A stretch of 37,087 nt of DNA from Prevotella sp. (lineage in GTDB: Bacteria; Bacteroidota; Bacteroidia; Bacteroidales; Bacteroidaceae), in NCBI GenBank assembly GCA_017940545.1, contig JAGAYI010000043.1, positions 1 to 37,087 of the forward strand, given 5' to 3'. Positions 23,316-31,197 of this stretch are shown in pieces. The position numbers were made by a program, and so were the translations under genes. Below the pieces are notes generated by a model that saw nothing but the letters and a program-made list of their open reading frames with translations, had not been told where the DNA came from and made no database searches. Within the stretch, counting starts at the first letter, position 1. Every line of letters starts with the position of its first letter.

Positions 23316-23420
23316 GGGGTCTGAACGACCACTCTTTAATGATTAAATATATTGTGAATTGTTAAACTGTCCAGGTCTGCTTGTTCAGACCCCTGTAGCC
23401 CCCGAAACTTAGGGGGCATA
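23316..23420. repeat. Inverted-repeat-bounded spacer (MITE-like or palindromic repeat)
   Basis: GGGGTCTGAAC (23316-23326) and its exact reverse complement GTTCAGACCCC (23383-23393) bound an AT-rich 56-bp segment. Directly after comes a second hairpin, GCCCCC-GAAACTTA-GGGGGC. It lies between two leftward genes. No coding potential is seen. Confidence 0.6.
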
Positions 23421-23428
23421 AGATAGTT

Positions 23429-23836
23429 TCAACGAATGATGTGCCTCAGTGCGATGACGTAATAATCGCACGAAGCCGACATGCAGAAAGGAGCCGTTTC
23501 CAAACGGCATCTGCAGTCGTAGCAGGAGTAAAGAGGTTTGACGTTATGCTGCCGGAAGGCAAGACTGCCATACGGCGTGACGGTTCTTTCCGTCTTTGAG
23601 CCTTGAGTAGGCAGAATGCGCTGAGGCCGCGAACTGCAAATGCGGTAAGTCTGCGAGGCATCAGTCAGCGTGGCTTCCTGGCGATGCTGGTGCTGCGGAG
23701 CCACAATGGCCAACTCGAGATGCTGACAGGCAGTTTCGACAGCCGCACCGTCATGGTGCTGCCAGCCTGTAAAAACCGCCAGGAACACGGCGCAAAAAGC
23801 CGCCAAAATCCTTGTCATTAACAGAATCCGTCTCAT
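23429..23836 (-). CDS. Hypothetical cysteine-rich exported or membrane-anchored protein (135 aa)
   Basis: Not a named family that I know. From M at 23836 there is a hydrophobic N-terminus (MRRILLMTRILAAFCAVFLA) that could be a signal peptide or anchor, then a His-rich segment (QHHDG, PQHQHRQ). The C-terminal half has a regular pattern of cysteines (YRICSS, YSCYDCRCRLE, PFCMSASCDYYVIALRHIIR). The closing segment feels conserved from similar Bacteroidota proteins, but I cannot name one. The frame is open to 23869, but the promoter at 23845-23875 overlaps that extension. Confidence 0.6.
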   Translation of the reverse strand: MRRILLMTRILAAFCAVFLAVFTGWQHHDGAAVETACQHLELAIVAPQHQHRQEATLTDASQTYRICSSRPQRILPTQGSKTERTVTPYGSLAFRQHNVKPLYSCYDCRCRLETAPFCMSASCDYYVIALRHIIR

Positions 23837-23844
23837 TCCAGCTG

Positions 23845-23957
23845 CAAAGTTACGAAAAGTCGAGAGCATAACAAAGAAACTTGTTCCTTTTTTACCGAGA
23901 CGGAGTAATTTTGCGACTTTTGTCGCAAAGTTACGAATAGTCGAGAGAAGGACAAAA
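23845..23957 (-). promoter_or_regulatory. Tandem duplicated promoters with an inverted repeat
   Basis: Two copies of a promoter lie 81 bp apart: TTTG (23875-23872), 19 nt, TAACTTTG (23852-23845), and TTTTG (23957-23953), 19 nt, TAACTTTG (23933-23926). The core GCAAAGTTACGAAAAGTCGA differs at one base between them. TTTGCGAC-TTTT-GTCGCAAA (23910-23929) overlaps the upstream -7 element and could be an operator. Confidence 0.65.
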
Positions 23958-24103
23958 CAAACGCGTTTTTTTTTATGTCGAGGCAGAGAATTCGCATACG
24001 CTTTACATCTTCAGGTCAAAGTTTTTTGCCGTTGCAGACGGCAAAGGAACAATAAAACAACCGTATTTAAAAGACTTGTTAATTAGAGAAAGAGAGCAAT
24101 ACC

Positions 24104-24979
24104 TCATTTTCCCCGATATTCCTTGGGCGTCAAGCCCGTCTCACGCTTGAAGAAGTTATTGAAGGCTGGAGGGTTGGCAAAATGAAGGCGTTCGGCTATC
24201 TCGTAGGTCAGCAGGCCGCTGGTGTGCAACAACACCTTGGCACGCAACACGACGGCACGGTTAATCCAATACATCGCACTGTGGCCGCTGGCTCGGCTGA
24301 TGACCGCCGAGAGGTGGTGGGGAGTGATGTGTAGCTGGTCGGCATAGAAGGGAATCTTGCGCTCACGTTCGCAATGACGACTCACCAGCGTCTTGAACTG
24401 CTGGAACAGCTTCTGGTGGCGTGAAGTGGCAGTTTTGTCCACCATGCTGTCAGAGGCCTGCTTGATATACTGCACATCGGCCACCATCGCCCTGAGCAGC
24501 TGCAGCACGGTTTCACGGCGGTAGGGAGACTGTGTGGCCACATCCCAAAGCAAATACATCATACGCAGCAGCAGTTCGCAATCCTTGTCAGAAGCGTTGG
24601 TGACGTTACGCTCAACCACCTGCACGGCTTCTTTCATGGCAATGCCACACACTTCTACGTTCTGGCCGATATGGTCAAACTCCAGTATCACATCGGGCGT
24701 GGTGAGTATCACGGTTCCCCGCTCGAAATGATACTGTTCCAAGTCCAGAAGCACGTCAGCCTCGCCGTTGATGAACAACAGCAGGCGCGGTTCCGGCAAC
24801 TGATAAACTTCGCCCTCACGGAAGAACGTCTTGTCTGACGGTCGCCCGTTCAGGATGATGCTGAGGTCATCGTTGTTGAATACGTGACTCTCGGCTCCGG
24901 CAAAGTTCTGCAGGTTGATGGAGTCGATGGGGAAGTAATTGATGTTTTTGCTGTCGGTCATCATTGCATTTTTTTCCAT
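24104..24979 (-). CDS. AraC-family transcriptional regulator next to the efflux operon
   Basis: A 291-residue regulator: an N-terminal cupin-like sensing domain of about 150 residues (VLLDLEQYHFERGTVILTTPD) and a C-terminal AraC DNA-binding domain with two helix-turn-helix motifs (FYADQLHITPHHLSAVISRA and TYEIAERLHFANPPAFNNFF), ending GLTPKEYRGK. M at 24979 is preferred: a longer frame reaches 25159, but the -7 element at 25063-25070 lies within it. Divergent from the TolC/HlyD/ABC operon, it probably controls that operon through the direct repeats at 25111-25140. Confidence 0.87.
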   Translation of the reverse strand: MEKNAMMTDSKNINYFPIDSINLQNFAGAESHVFNNDDLSIILNGRPSDKTFFREGEVYQLPEPRLLLFINGEADVLLDLEQYHFERGTVILTTPDVILEFDHIGQNVEVCGIAMKEAVQVVERNVTNASDKDCELLLRMMYLLWDVATQSPYRRETVLQLLRAMVADVQYIKQASDSMVDKTATSRHQKLFQQFKTLVSRHCERERKIPFYADQLHITPHHLSAVISRASGHSAMYWINRAVVLRAKVLLHTSGLLTYEIAERLHFANPPAFNNFFKRETGLTPKEYRGK

Positions 24980-25062
24980 ATTAGCGATTCCGCTCACGTT
25001 CGGCCATCTGCATGCAAGTATGCACAGGTGCTGTTCAATTGCGGAATTGTACGATTCGATTG

Positions 25063-25070
25063 CAAAATTA
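25063..25070 (-). promoter_or_regulatory. -7 element of the AraC-family gene
   Basis: Minus strand TAATTTTG followed by C, 84 nt before the start at 24979. Confidence 0.45.
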
Positions 25071-25110
25071 GTACTTTTTTGGGAGAATAACGAACGGAAA
25101 GGGTGGAAAT

Positions 25111-25140
25111 CGTACAAATTCATACTTTTTTCATACAAAT
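25111..25140 (+). promoter_or_regulatory. Direct repeats, likely AraC-family operator of the efflux operon
   Basis: CGTACAAAT (25111-25119) and CATACAAAT (25132-25140) match at 8 of 9 positions and are 21 bp apart, two helical turns. They lie immediately upstream of the expected -33 region of the tolC promoter, the usual place for an AraC-type activator. Confidence 0.6.
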
Positions 25141-25168
25141 GGGTAATAGCTTCGTCCAAGAAAAACTG

Positions 25169-25176
25169 TATATTTG
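25169..25176 (+). promoter_or_regulatory. -7 element of the efflux operon
   Basis: TATATTTG followed by C, 17 nt before the start at 25193. No TTG is present at -33, consistent with activator dependence. Confidence 0.6.
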
Positions 25177-25192
25177 CACCAGAAAAAACAAA

Positions 25193-26521
25193 ATGATTAT
25201 GAAGAAGAGAATACTTACCGTAGCCTTGTCAGCACTCTGCATAACGTTGCACGGACAGACGCTGGAGGAATGTCAGCAGGCAGCAGAGCGCAACTATCCG
25301 CTAATCCGACAGTATGGTCTTATAGAAAAGACTACTGATCTGACGATGGCTAACTTCCAGAAAGGTTGGCTGCCGCAGGTGTCGGTCTCGGCTCAGACGA
25401 CCTGGCAGAGTGACGTGACGTCGTGGCCCGACCAAATGAAGACCGTCTATCAGCAGATGGGCATTGACATGAAAGGGCTGAAGCGGAATCAGTATCGTGT
25501 GGGCATCGACGTGCAGCAGACCGTCTATGACGGTGGTGCCATCAGCAGTCAGAAGGCTATTGCCCGCGAGCAGGGTAATGTGCAGTCGGCACAGGTGGAG
25601 GTGAGTCTCTACGCTGTACGGAAGCGTGTGAACGAGTTGTATTTCTCGCTGCTCATGTTGGACGAGCAGATTCTGCTGAACCGTGACCTGCAGGAGCTGT
25701 TGGCCGGCAACGAGCGGAAATTAGAAGCAATGGTGAAGGGCGGTACTGCGGCCGCGAGCGACTGGCAGAGCGTGAAGGCTGAGCGGCTAAACGTCGTACA
25801 GCAGGCCAGCAGTCTGGAGTCGCAGAAGCGAATGCTGACGGCGATGCTCTCAGCCTTCTGCGGCATGGAGGTGAAAGAAATACAGAGGAGTGAAGAGTTA
25901 AGAGTGAAGAGTGAAAATGGTGTAGAATGTAAACTCTACACTAAAAAATTCTTCACTCTTCATTCTTCATTTAATCGTCCCGAGTTGCGACTCTTTGATG
26001 CCCAGCTCCGATTGGCCGATGCTAAGGAGAAGGGACTGAACTCAGCACTGATGCCCCGGCTCAGCGTGTTTGCGCAGGGCTATTACGGCTATCCCGGCCT
26101 GAACATGTTTGAGGACATGATGCGCCACAAGTGGAGTCTGAACGGCATGATAGGTGCCCGGCTCACTTGGAGCATCGGTGCTCTCTATACCCGCAAGAAC
26201 GACAAGACGAAGCTACGGCTGGAACGCGAAGTGACGGAGACGAACCGTGAGGTGTTCCTCTTCAACAACCGCTTAGAGCAGATTCAGCAGCAGGAGGAGA
26301 TTGCCCGTTACAGGAAGCTGATGGCTGACGACGAGGAGATTATTGCGCTGCGCTCAGCAGTGAGGAAAGCTGCCGAGTCGAAACTCGCACACGGCATCAT
26401 CGACGTGAACGACCTGGTGCGCGAAATCAACCAGGAGAATGCGGCCCGGCTGCAACAGTCGATGCACGAGATAGAGATGCTGAAGGAAATCTACGACAAT
26501 AAATTTACCACGAACAATTAA
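25193..26521 (+). CDS. TolC-family outer-membrane efflux protein
   Basis: Outer-membrane channel of the efflux system encoded downstream. The protein has 442 residues: signal peptide (MIMKKRILTVALSALCITLHGQ), then two OEP repeats rich in long helices (LEECQQAAERNYPLIRQYG, YFSLLMLDEQILLNRDLQELL, and LEQIQQQEEIARYRKLMADDEEI near the C-terminus). In the middle, RSEELRVKSEN to FFTLHSSF (about 232-260) is encoded by a palindromic DNA element also found in neighbouring genes. It looks like an in-frame insertion. The frame is open back to 25103, but the -7 element at 25169 rules that out. An ATG at 25199 is an alternative start. Confidence 0.87.
   Translation: MIMKKRILTVALSALCITLHGQTLEECQQAAERNYPLIRQYGLIEKTTDLTMANFQKGWLPQVSVSAQTTWQSDVTSWPDQMKTVYQQMGIDMKGLKRNQYRVGIDVQQTVYDGGAISSQKAIAREQGNVQSAQVEVSLYAVRKRVNELYFSLLMLDEQILLNRDLQELLAGNERKLEAMVKGGTAAASDWQSVKAERLNVVQQASSLESQKRMLTAMLSAFCGMEVKEIQRSEELRVKSENGVECKLYTKKFFTLHSSFNRPELRLFDAQLRLADAKEKGLNSALMPRLSVFAQGYYGYPGLNMFEDMMRHKWSLNGMIGARLTWSIGALYTRKNDKTKLRLEREVTETNREVFLFNNRLEQIQQQEEIARYRKLMADDEEIIALRSAVRKAAESKLAHGIIDVNDLVREINQENAARLQQSMHEIEMLKEIYDNKFTTNN
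25883..25972. repeat. Palindromic GTGAAGAGTGAA element in tolC
   Basis: AAGAGTGAAGAGTG on one side and CTTCACTCTTCATTCTTCATT on the other surround an inner TGTAGA/TCTACA hairpin. The whole is read in frame. Confidence 0.8.
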
Positions 26522-26528
26522 TACTGGA

Positions 26529-27428
26529 ATGAATATGAGAAAGATATTGACTCTGGCAGGCACGGCCCTGATGATGGCCGCCTGCGGTGGAAATGAGAAA
26601 GCGCAAGACGCCACCGGCACGTTTGAAGCTACGGAGACGACCGTGTTTGCAGAACAAAGCGGCACCTTGCTGACATTCGGCATCAACGAGGGCGATGAAG
26701 TGGCACAGGGTGCCGAGGTGGGTCTGATAGACACCACCCAGACGTGGCTGAAGATACAGCAGACGGAAGCGACGAAGGCGGTGTACCAGAGTCAGAAGCC
26801 TGACACGGAACGGCAGATTGCCGCCATTCGTCAACAACTGGCAAAGGCTCGCCAGGAGCAGCAGCGCTACAAGGAGCTGGTGGCCGACGGGGCAGCACCG
26901 AGCAAGATGCTCGACGATGCGACGAGCCAGGTGAAGGTACTGCAAAAGCAACTGGATGCCCAGATTTCGTCACTCTCGACGAGTGCCCGAGTACTGGACA
27001 AGCAGACTGCTGCCGCCGAGGTGCAGGTGGCCAGTCTGCGTGACATGCTTCGCAAATGCCACATCACAGCACCGACCCAAGGAACTGTATTAGAGAAATA
27101 TGTGGAGCGTGGCGAGTTTGTAGCCACTGGCAAGCCGCTATTCAAGATAGCTGACACACAGGCTATGTATCTGCGAGCCTACGTCACCTCTGCCCAGTTG
27201 CAAAACGTCAAGTTGGGACAACAGGTGAAGGTGTTCGCAGACTATGGTGACCAGCAGAAGAAGGAGTACGTGGGCACCGTAGCGTGGATTTCATCCCGTT
27301 CAGAATTTACGCCCAAGGCCATCCTGACCGACGATGAGCGGGCCGACTTGGTGTATGCCGTAAAGATAGCCGTCAGGAACGACGGCTATATAAAAATAGG
27401 TATGTACGGGGAGGTTTGTTTTAAGTGA
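26529..27428 (+). CDS. HlyD-family periplasmic adaptor lipoprotein
   Basis: Membrane-fusion protein linking the inner-membrane ABC transporter to the TolC-type channel. The 299-residue protein has a lipoprotein signal (MMAAC, Cys about 19), a biotinyl-lipoyl domain split around a long coiled-coil hairpin (about 70-165, with QIAAIRQQLAKARQEQQRYKE), and the closing half of the lipoyl domain (CHITAPTQGTVLEKYVERGEFV). A beta-barrel domain follows (MYLRAYVTSAQLQNVKLGQ). It resembles YbhG/YhiI-type adaptors. It starts 7 nt after tolC. Confidence 0.9.
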   Translation: MNMRKILTLAGTALMMAACGGNEKAQDATGTFEATETTVFAEQSGTLLTFGINEGDEVAQGAEVGLIDTTQTWLKIQQTEATKAVYQSQKPDTERQIAAIRQQLAKARQEQQRYKELVADGAAPSKMLDDATSQVKVLQKQLDAQISSLSTSARVLDKQTAAAEVQVASLRDMLRKCHITAPTQGTVLEKYVERGEFVATGKPLFKIADTQAMYLRAYVTSAQLQNVKLGQQVKVFADYGDQQKKEYVGTVAWISSRSEFTPKAILTDDERADLVYAVKIAVRNDGYIKIGMYGEVCFK

Positions 27429-27462
27429 AATGTGAAGAGTAAAAAAGTAAAAAGTGAAAAAT
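27426..27462. repeat. Half element GTGAAGAGTAAAAAAG before the ATPase start
   Basis: One arm of the GTGAAGAGTGAA-type element lies between the adaptor stop and the ATPase ATG at 27474. It can be read in the ATPase frame from a GTG at 27432 (KSKKVKSEKF), but that part is not conserved ATPase sequence. Confidence 0.6.
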
Positions 27463-27473
27463 TTACTGCTGCA

Positions 27474-28955
27474 ATGAATGCAATAGAAGTAAATCACGTT
27501 TCAAAGTCCTACGGACAGGTGAAGGCCCTCGACGATGTGTCGTTCTCAGTCTCAAAGGGTGAGGTGTTCGGGCTCATCGGCCCTGATGGGGCTGGCAAGA
27601 CCACGATGTTCCGCATTCTCTGTTCGCTGCTGCTGCCTGACCGGGGATTACAAATCCCCTCCAACGCAACGGTAGATGGTTTCGATGTCGTCCGCCAGAT
27701 ACGCGAGGTACGCTGCCGTGTGGGCTACATGCCGGGCAAGTTTTCGCTCTATCAAGACCTGACGGTGCAGGAGAACCTGGAGTTCTTTGCCACGCTTTTC
27801 GGAACGACTGTCGAAGCGGGCTATGACAGCATACGTGCCATCTACTCACAGATAGAGCGGTTCAAAGACCGTAAAGCCGGAGCATTGTCGGGTGGCATGA
27901 AGCAGAAGCTGGCACTCTGTTGTGCGCTTGTCCACTCGCCCAGCGTACTCTTCCTCGATGAGCCCACCACGGGTGTTGACCCTGTGAGCCGCAAGGAGTT
28001 CTGGGAGATGCTCCTGACGCTGAAGGAACGGAGCATCACCATCGTGGCCTCTACGCCCTATCTCGATGAAGTGCGCTGTTGCGAACGTGTGGCATTTCTC
28101 GACCGCGGACAGTTAAGGGGCATCGGTACACCCGATGCCATATTAGACGAGTTCAGGGATATCTTCAATCCGCCAGGTATTGAGAAGGCTGAGACAGAGT
28201 TGCAGCATACGGAACAGGAGAATGTGATTGAGGTGGAACACCTGGTAAAGGCCTTCGGCACGTTTCATGCTGTAGATGACATCTCGTTCAGCGTCAAGCG
28301 AGGCGAGATTTTCGGCTTCCTCGGAGCCAACGGTGCAGGCAAGACCACCGCCATGCACATGCTGACAGGACTAAATCAGCCCACCAGCGGCACGGGAACC
28401 GTATGTGGATTCAACATACGCACCCAACACGAACAGATTAAGAAACACATCGGTTATATGTCGCAGCGGTTCTCACTCTATGAAGACCTGACCGTCAGCG
28501 AGAACATCCGCCTCTTCGCCGGCATCTACGGCATGAAAAGTGAAGAGATAAGGGTGAAGAGTGAAGAATTGCTACGCAGGCTACAATTCACGGAGCACAA
28601 GGACACGCTGGTCAAGAGTCTGCCGTTAGGGTGGAAACAGAAGCTGGCGTTCTCCGTCAGCATATTCCATGAGCCGGGCGTGGTGTTCCTCGACGAGCCG
28701 ACGGGCGGTGTCGATCCTGCCACGCGCCGCCAGTTCTGGGAACTCATCTACGACGCGGCCCGTCGCGGCATTACCGTGTTCGTCACTACCCACTACATGG
28801 ACGAGGCCGAATACTGCGACCGCATCTCCATCATGGTTGACGGCAAGATTAGCGCACTCGGAACCCCCGACGAACTGAAGGCACGATTCCACCAGCCCGA
28901 CATGGACCACGTATTTACCTATCTGGCACGGCAGGCTAAAAGGAGTGAAAAGTGA
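27474..28955 (+). CDS. ABC transporter ATPase with two nucleotide-binding domains (YbhF-like)
   Basis: Cytoplasmic ATPase that powers the exporter. The 493-residue protein has two fused ABC domains. Domain 1 (about 1-225) has Walker A GPDGAGKT, signature LSGGMKQK and Walker B LFLDEPTTG, but its H-loop reads STPYLDE without the usual His. Domain 2 (about 245-485) has Walker A GANGAGKT, a degenerate signature LPLGWKQK, Walker B VFLDEPTGG and a normal H-loop TTHYMDE. Such asymmetry occurs in YbhF/RbbA-like proteins. The insert MKSEEIRVKSEE (about residues 354-365), in the helical subdomain of domain 2, is encoded by the GTGAAGAGTGAA element. The next gene starts 43 nt downstream. Confidence 0.9.
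   Translation: MNAIEVNHVSKSYGQVKALDDVSFSVSKGEVFGLIGPDGAGKTTMFRILCSLLLPDRGLQIPSNATVDGFDVVRQIREVRCRVGYMPGKFSLYQDLTVQENLEFFATLFGTTVEAGYDSIRAIYSQIERFKDRKAGALSGGMKQKLALCCALVHSPSVLFLDEPTTGVDPVSRKEFWEMLLTLKERSITIVASTPYLDEVRCCERVAFLDRGQLRGIGTPDAILDEFRDIFNPPGIEKAETELQHTEQENVIEVEHLVKAFGTFHAVDDISFSVKRGEIFGFLGANGAGKTTAMHMLTGLNQPTSGTGTVCGFNIRTQHEQIKKHIGYMSQRFSLYEDLTVSENIRLFAGIYGMKSEEIRVKSEELLRRLQFTEHKDTLVKSLPLGWKQKLAFSVSIFHEPGVVFLDEPTGGVDPATRRQFWELIYDAARRGITVFVTTHYMDEAEYCDRISIMVDGKISALGTPDELKARFHQPDMDHVFTYLARQAKRSEK
28533..28567. repeat. Single-arm GTGAAGAG element inside the ATPase gene
   Basis: AAAAGTGAAGAGATAAGGGTGAAGAGTGAAGAA-type sequence read in frame as KSEEIRVKSEE, nearly identical to SEELRVKSEN in TolC and permease 1. 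Confidence 0.75.
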
Positions 28956-28977
28956 AGAGTGAAGAATGAAGAATCTG
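28941..28977. repeat. GTGAAGAGTGAAGAATGAAG element at the ATPase/permease boundary
   Basis: It forms the last codons of the ATPase gene (RSEK) and continues into the spacer before permease 1. Confidence 0.75.
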
Positions 28978-28998
28978 AACGCTTGAATTGAAACAATT

Positions 28999-30084
28999 AT
29001 GAAACAGTTTGTCAGTTTTGTCATCAAAGAAGCCAAGCACATCCTGCGCGACAAGCGCACGATGCTCATCCTTTTCGGCATGCCGGTGGTGATGATGTTG
29101 CTCTTCGGCTTTGCCATCACTACCGACGTAAAGAATGTGCGGACGGTGGTGGTTACGTCACAGATAGACCACCTGACGCAGCAGGCCGTGGAGCGGCTCT
29201 CGCAATCAGAGTACTTCACCATCACCGCCACCGTCGGCACGCCACGCGAGGCGGAGCAGCTCATCCGCAGCCAACAGGCAGACATGGCCGTGGTGTTCGC
29301 CAGCAATTTTGCAAGCAAGAAGAATGGCCTGCAGTTGATTATCGACGGCTCCGACCCCAACATGGCCCAGCAGTGGGCCACCTATGCGCAGGGCATTCTT
29401 TTAAATGAAGAATTAAGAGTGAAGAGTGAAAATTCTTCACACTACACTCTACACTCTACACTCCTCTACAACCCGCAGATGAAGTCGGCCTACAACTTCG
29501 TGCCGGCCATCATGGGCATGCTGTTGATGCTCATCTGCGCCATGATGACTTCCATCTCCATCGTCCGCGAGAAGGAACGGGGCACGATGGAGGTGCTGCT
29601 TGTGTCGCCCGTCCGTCCGCTGATGGTGATTATAGCCAAGGCCGTACCCTATTTAGTACTGGCATTCATCATCCTCGTCGTCATTCTGCTGATGGCCCGT
29701 TACGTACTCGGTGTCCCACTTGTCGGCTCCCTGTTCTGGATTATCGCGGTGAGCATCATCTACATCCTGCTGGCACTCTCGCTCGGACTACTCATTTCCA
29801 ACATCGCCCAGACACAACTCGTCGCCTTGCTCCTCTCGGCCATGGTGTTGCTCATGCCTGTAGTGATGCTCTCGGGCATGATGTTCCCCATAGAGTCTAT
29901 GCCACAAGTCCTGCAATGGATAGCCGCCATCGTGCCGCCCCGTTACTACATCGAGGCCATGCGCAAACTGATGATTATGGGCGTGGGCATTGGCGAGGTG
30001 ACGAAGGAGGTCACCGTACTTGCCGGCATGACCGTGCTGCTGCTCACCATCGCGCTGAAGAAGTTTAACGTAAGATTAGAATAG
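28999..30084 (+). CDS. ABC-2 type permease (YbhS-like)
   Basis: Inner-membrane subunit of the exporter, 361 residues. N-terminal helix preceded by KEAKHILRDKRTMLI, a periplasmic domain of about 130 residues with IDGSDPNMAQQW, then five helices in the C-terminal half. Family motifs include REKERGTMEVLLVSPVRP, LLISNIAQTQLVA, MLSGMMFPIESMP and the IVPPRYYIEAMR end. Just before the second helix, NEELRVKSENSSHYTLHSTLLYNP contains the palindromic-element insert. The second permease follows after 3 nt. Confidence 0.9.
   Translation: MKQFVSFVIKEAKHILRDKRTMLILFGMPVVMMLLFGFAITTDVKNVRTVVVTSQIDHLTQQAVERLSQSEYFTITATVGTPREAEQLIRSQQADMAVVFASNFASKKNGLQLIIDGSDPNMAQQWATYAQGILLNEELRVKSENSSHYTLHSTLLYNPQMKSAYNFVPAIMGMLLMLICAMMTSISIVREKERGTMEVLLVSPVRPLMVIIAKAVPYLVLAFIILVVILLMARYVLGVPLVGSLFWIIAVSIIYILLALSLGLLISNIAQTQLVALLLSAMVLLMPVVMLSGMMFPIESMPQVLQWIAAIVPPRYYIEAMRKLMIMGVGIGEVTKEVTVLAGMTVLLLTIALKKFNVRLE
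29404..29465. repeat. Palindromic GTGAAGAGTGAA element in permease 1
   Basis: GAAGAATTAAGAGTGAAGAG on one side, then CTTCACAC and repeated ACACTCTAC units on the other. Read in frame directly before the YNPQ motif. Confidence 0.8.
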
Positions 30085-30087
30085 CTG

Positions 30088-31113
30088 ATGACACTGAAAT
30101 ATCTCATACAAAAGGAATTCCTGCAGATTCGCCGCAATGCCTTTCTGCCGCGACTCATCGTCATATTCCCTATCATGATAATGTGCGTCATGCCGTGGGT
30201 CATGAATATGGAGGTGAAAAATATTGTTGTGGATGTGGTTGACATTGACCATACCGTCGAGTCGCAGCGGCTGGTCAGGCAAATTGCCGCCTCCCGCTAT
30301 TTCATCTTCGGCGGGCAGAAAGCCACCTACGCTGAGGCCATGAAGGACATCGAAAAAGGCCAGGCCGACATCATTCTGGAGATTCGCAACGGCCAATATC
30401 TCATTGCCGCCAATGCCGTCAACGGCACCAAGGGCTCTATGGGCAGTGCCTACCTCTCGCAGATAGTAAGTGAAAAGTCCACTCTTCACTCCTCACTCCT
30501 TTACAACCCTCACCAGAACTACAAGCTCTACATGATTCCTGCCCTGCTGGCCATTGTGATGATGCTGATGACGGGCTTCCTGCCCACGCTCAACATCGTC
30601 GGCGAGAAAGAAACAGGCACCATCGAGCAAATCAACGTCACTCCCGTGTCGAAGTGGGCCTTCATTCTCTCCAAACTCATACCCTACTGGCTCATTGCCC
30701 TCTTCGTCGTCACCGTCTGCCTCCTGTTGGCATGGCTCGTCTATGGCATCACCTCTGCCGGACCGCTCTGGCTCGTCTATGTGCTCGCCATGCTGCTGGC
30801 ACTGTTTTTCTCCAGCTTCGGCCTCATCATCTCCAACTACAGCGACACCATGCAGCAGGCCATGTTCGTCATGTGGTTCTTCATTGTCTGCATCATGCTG
30901 CTCAGCGGTCTCTTCACCCCTACCCGCTCCATGCCACACTTGGCCTACCTGACCACCTACATCAACCCCATGCACTACTTCATCGACGCCATCCGCACCG
31001 TTTTCATCCGTGGCGGCAGCTTCGGCGAGGTGGCTCATCAGGTGGGCGCACTCCTCTCCATCTCACTTTTCATGGCCACCTGGGCGGTTCTAAGTTACAA
31101 AAAGAACAGTTGA
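30088..31113 (+). CDS. ABC-2 type permease (YbhR-like)
   Basis: Second inner-membrane subunit, 341 residues, with the same layout as permease 1: an N-terminal helix (FLPRLIVIFPIMIMCVMPWV), a periplasmic domain, then five helices. Motifs are GEKETGTIEQINVTPV, FGLIISNYSDTMQQAMF, MLLSGLFTPTRSMP and YINPMHYFIDAIRTVFIRG. The segment VSEKSTLHSSLLYNPH carries a shorter version of the palindromic insert, at the position matching the insert in permease 1. It ends the operon; no clear terminator is seen. Confidence 0.9.
   Translation: MTLKYLIQKEFLQIRRNAFLPRLIVIFPIMIMCVMPWVMNMEVKNIVVDVVDIDHTVESQRLVRQIAASRYFIFGGQKATYAEAMKDIEKGQADIILEIRNGQYLIAANAVNGTKGSMGSAYLSQIVSEKSTLHSSLLYNPHQNYKLYMIPALLAIVMMLMTGFLPTLNIVGEKETGTIEQINVTPVSKWAFILSKLIPYWLIALFVVTVCLLLAWLVYGITSAGPLWLVYVLAMLLALFFSSFGLIISNYSDTMQQAMFVMWFFIVCIMLLSGLFTPTRSMPHLAYLTTYINPMHYFIDAIRTVFIRGGSFGEVAHQVGALLSISLFMATWAVLSYKKNS
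30468..30504. repeat. GTGAAAAGTCCACTCTTCAC element in permease 2
   Basis: AGTGAAAAGT pairs loosely with ACTCTTCACT. Read in frame as SEKSTLHSSLL immediately before YNPH. Confidence 0.75.
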
Positions 31114-31197
31114 CCGACGGTTCTTTCCTGCCAGAAAAGTTGATGCTCACCACATAAAAAAGTTGGTGCTTACTGCTTTTTTCTGATGGAAAATGTG

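Noticed and set aside
24979-25159. 60-residue N-terminal extension of the AraC regulator, and the overlapping 30-residue extension of TolC
   Set aside because: Both extensions cover the divergent promoter elements and the operator repeats, and neither has family-like sequence.
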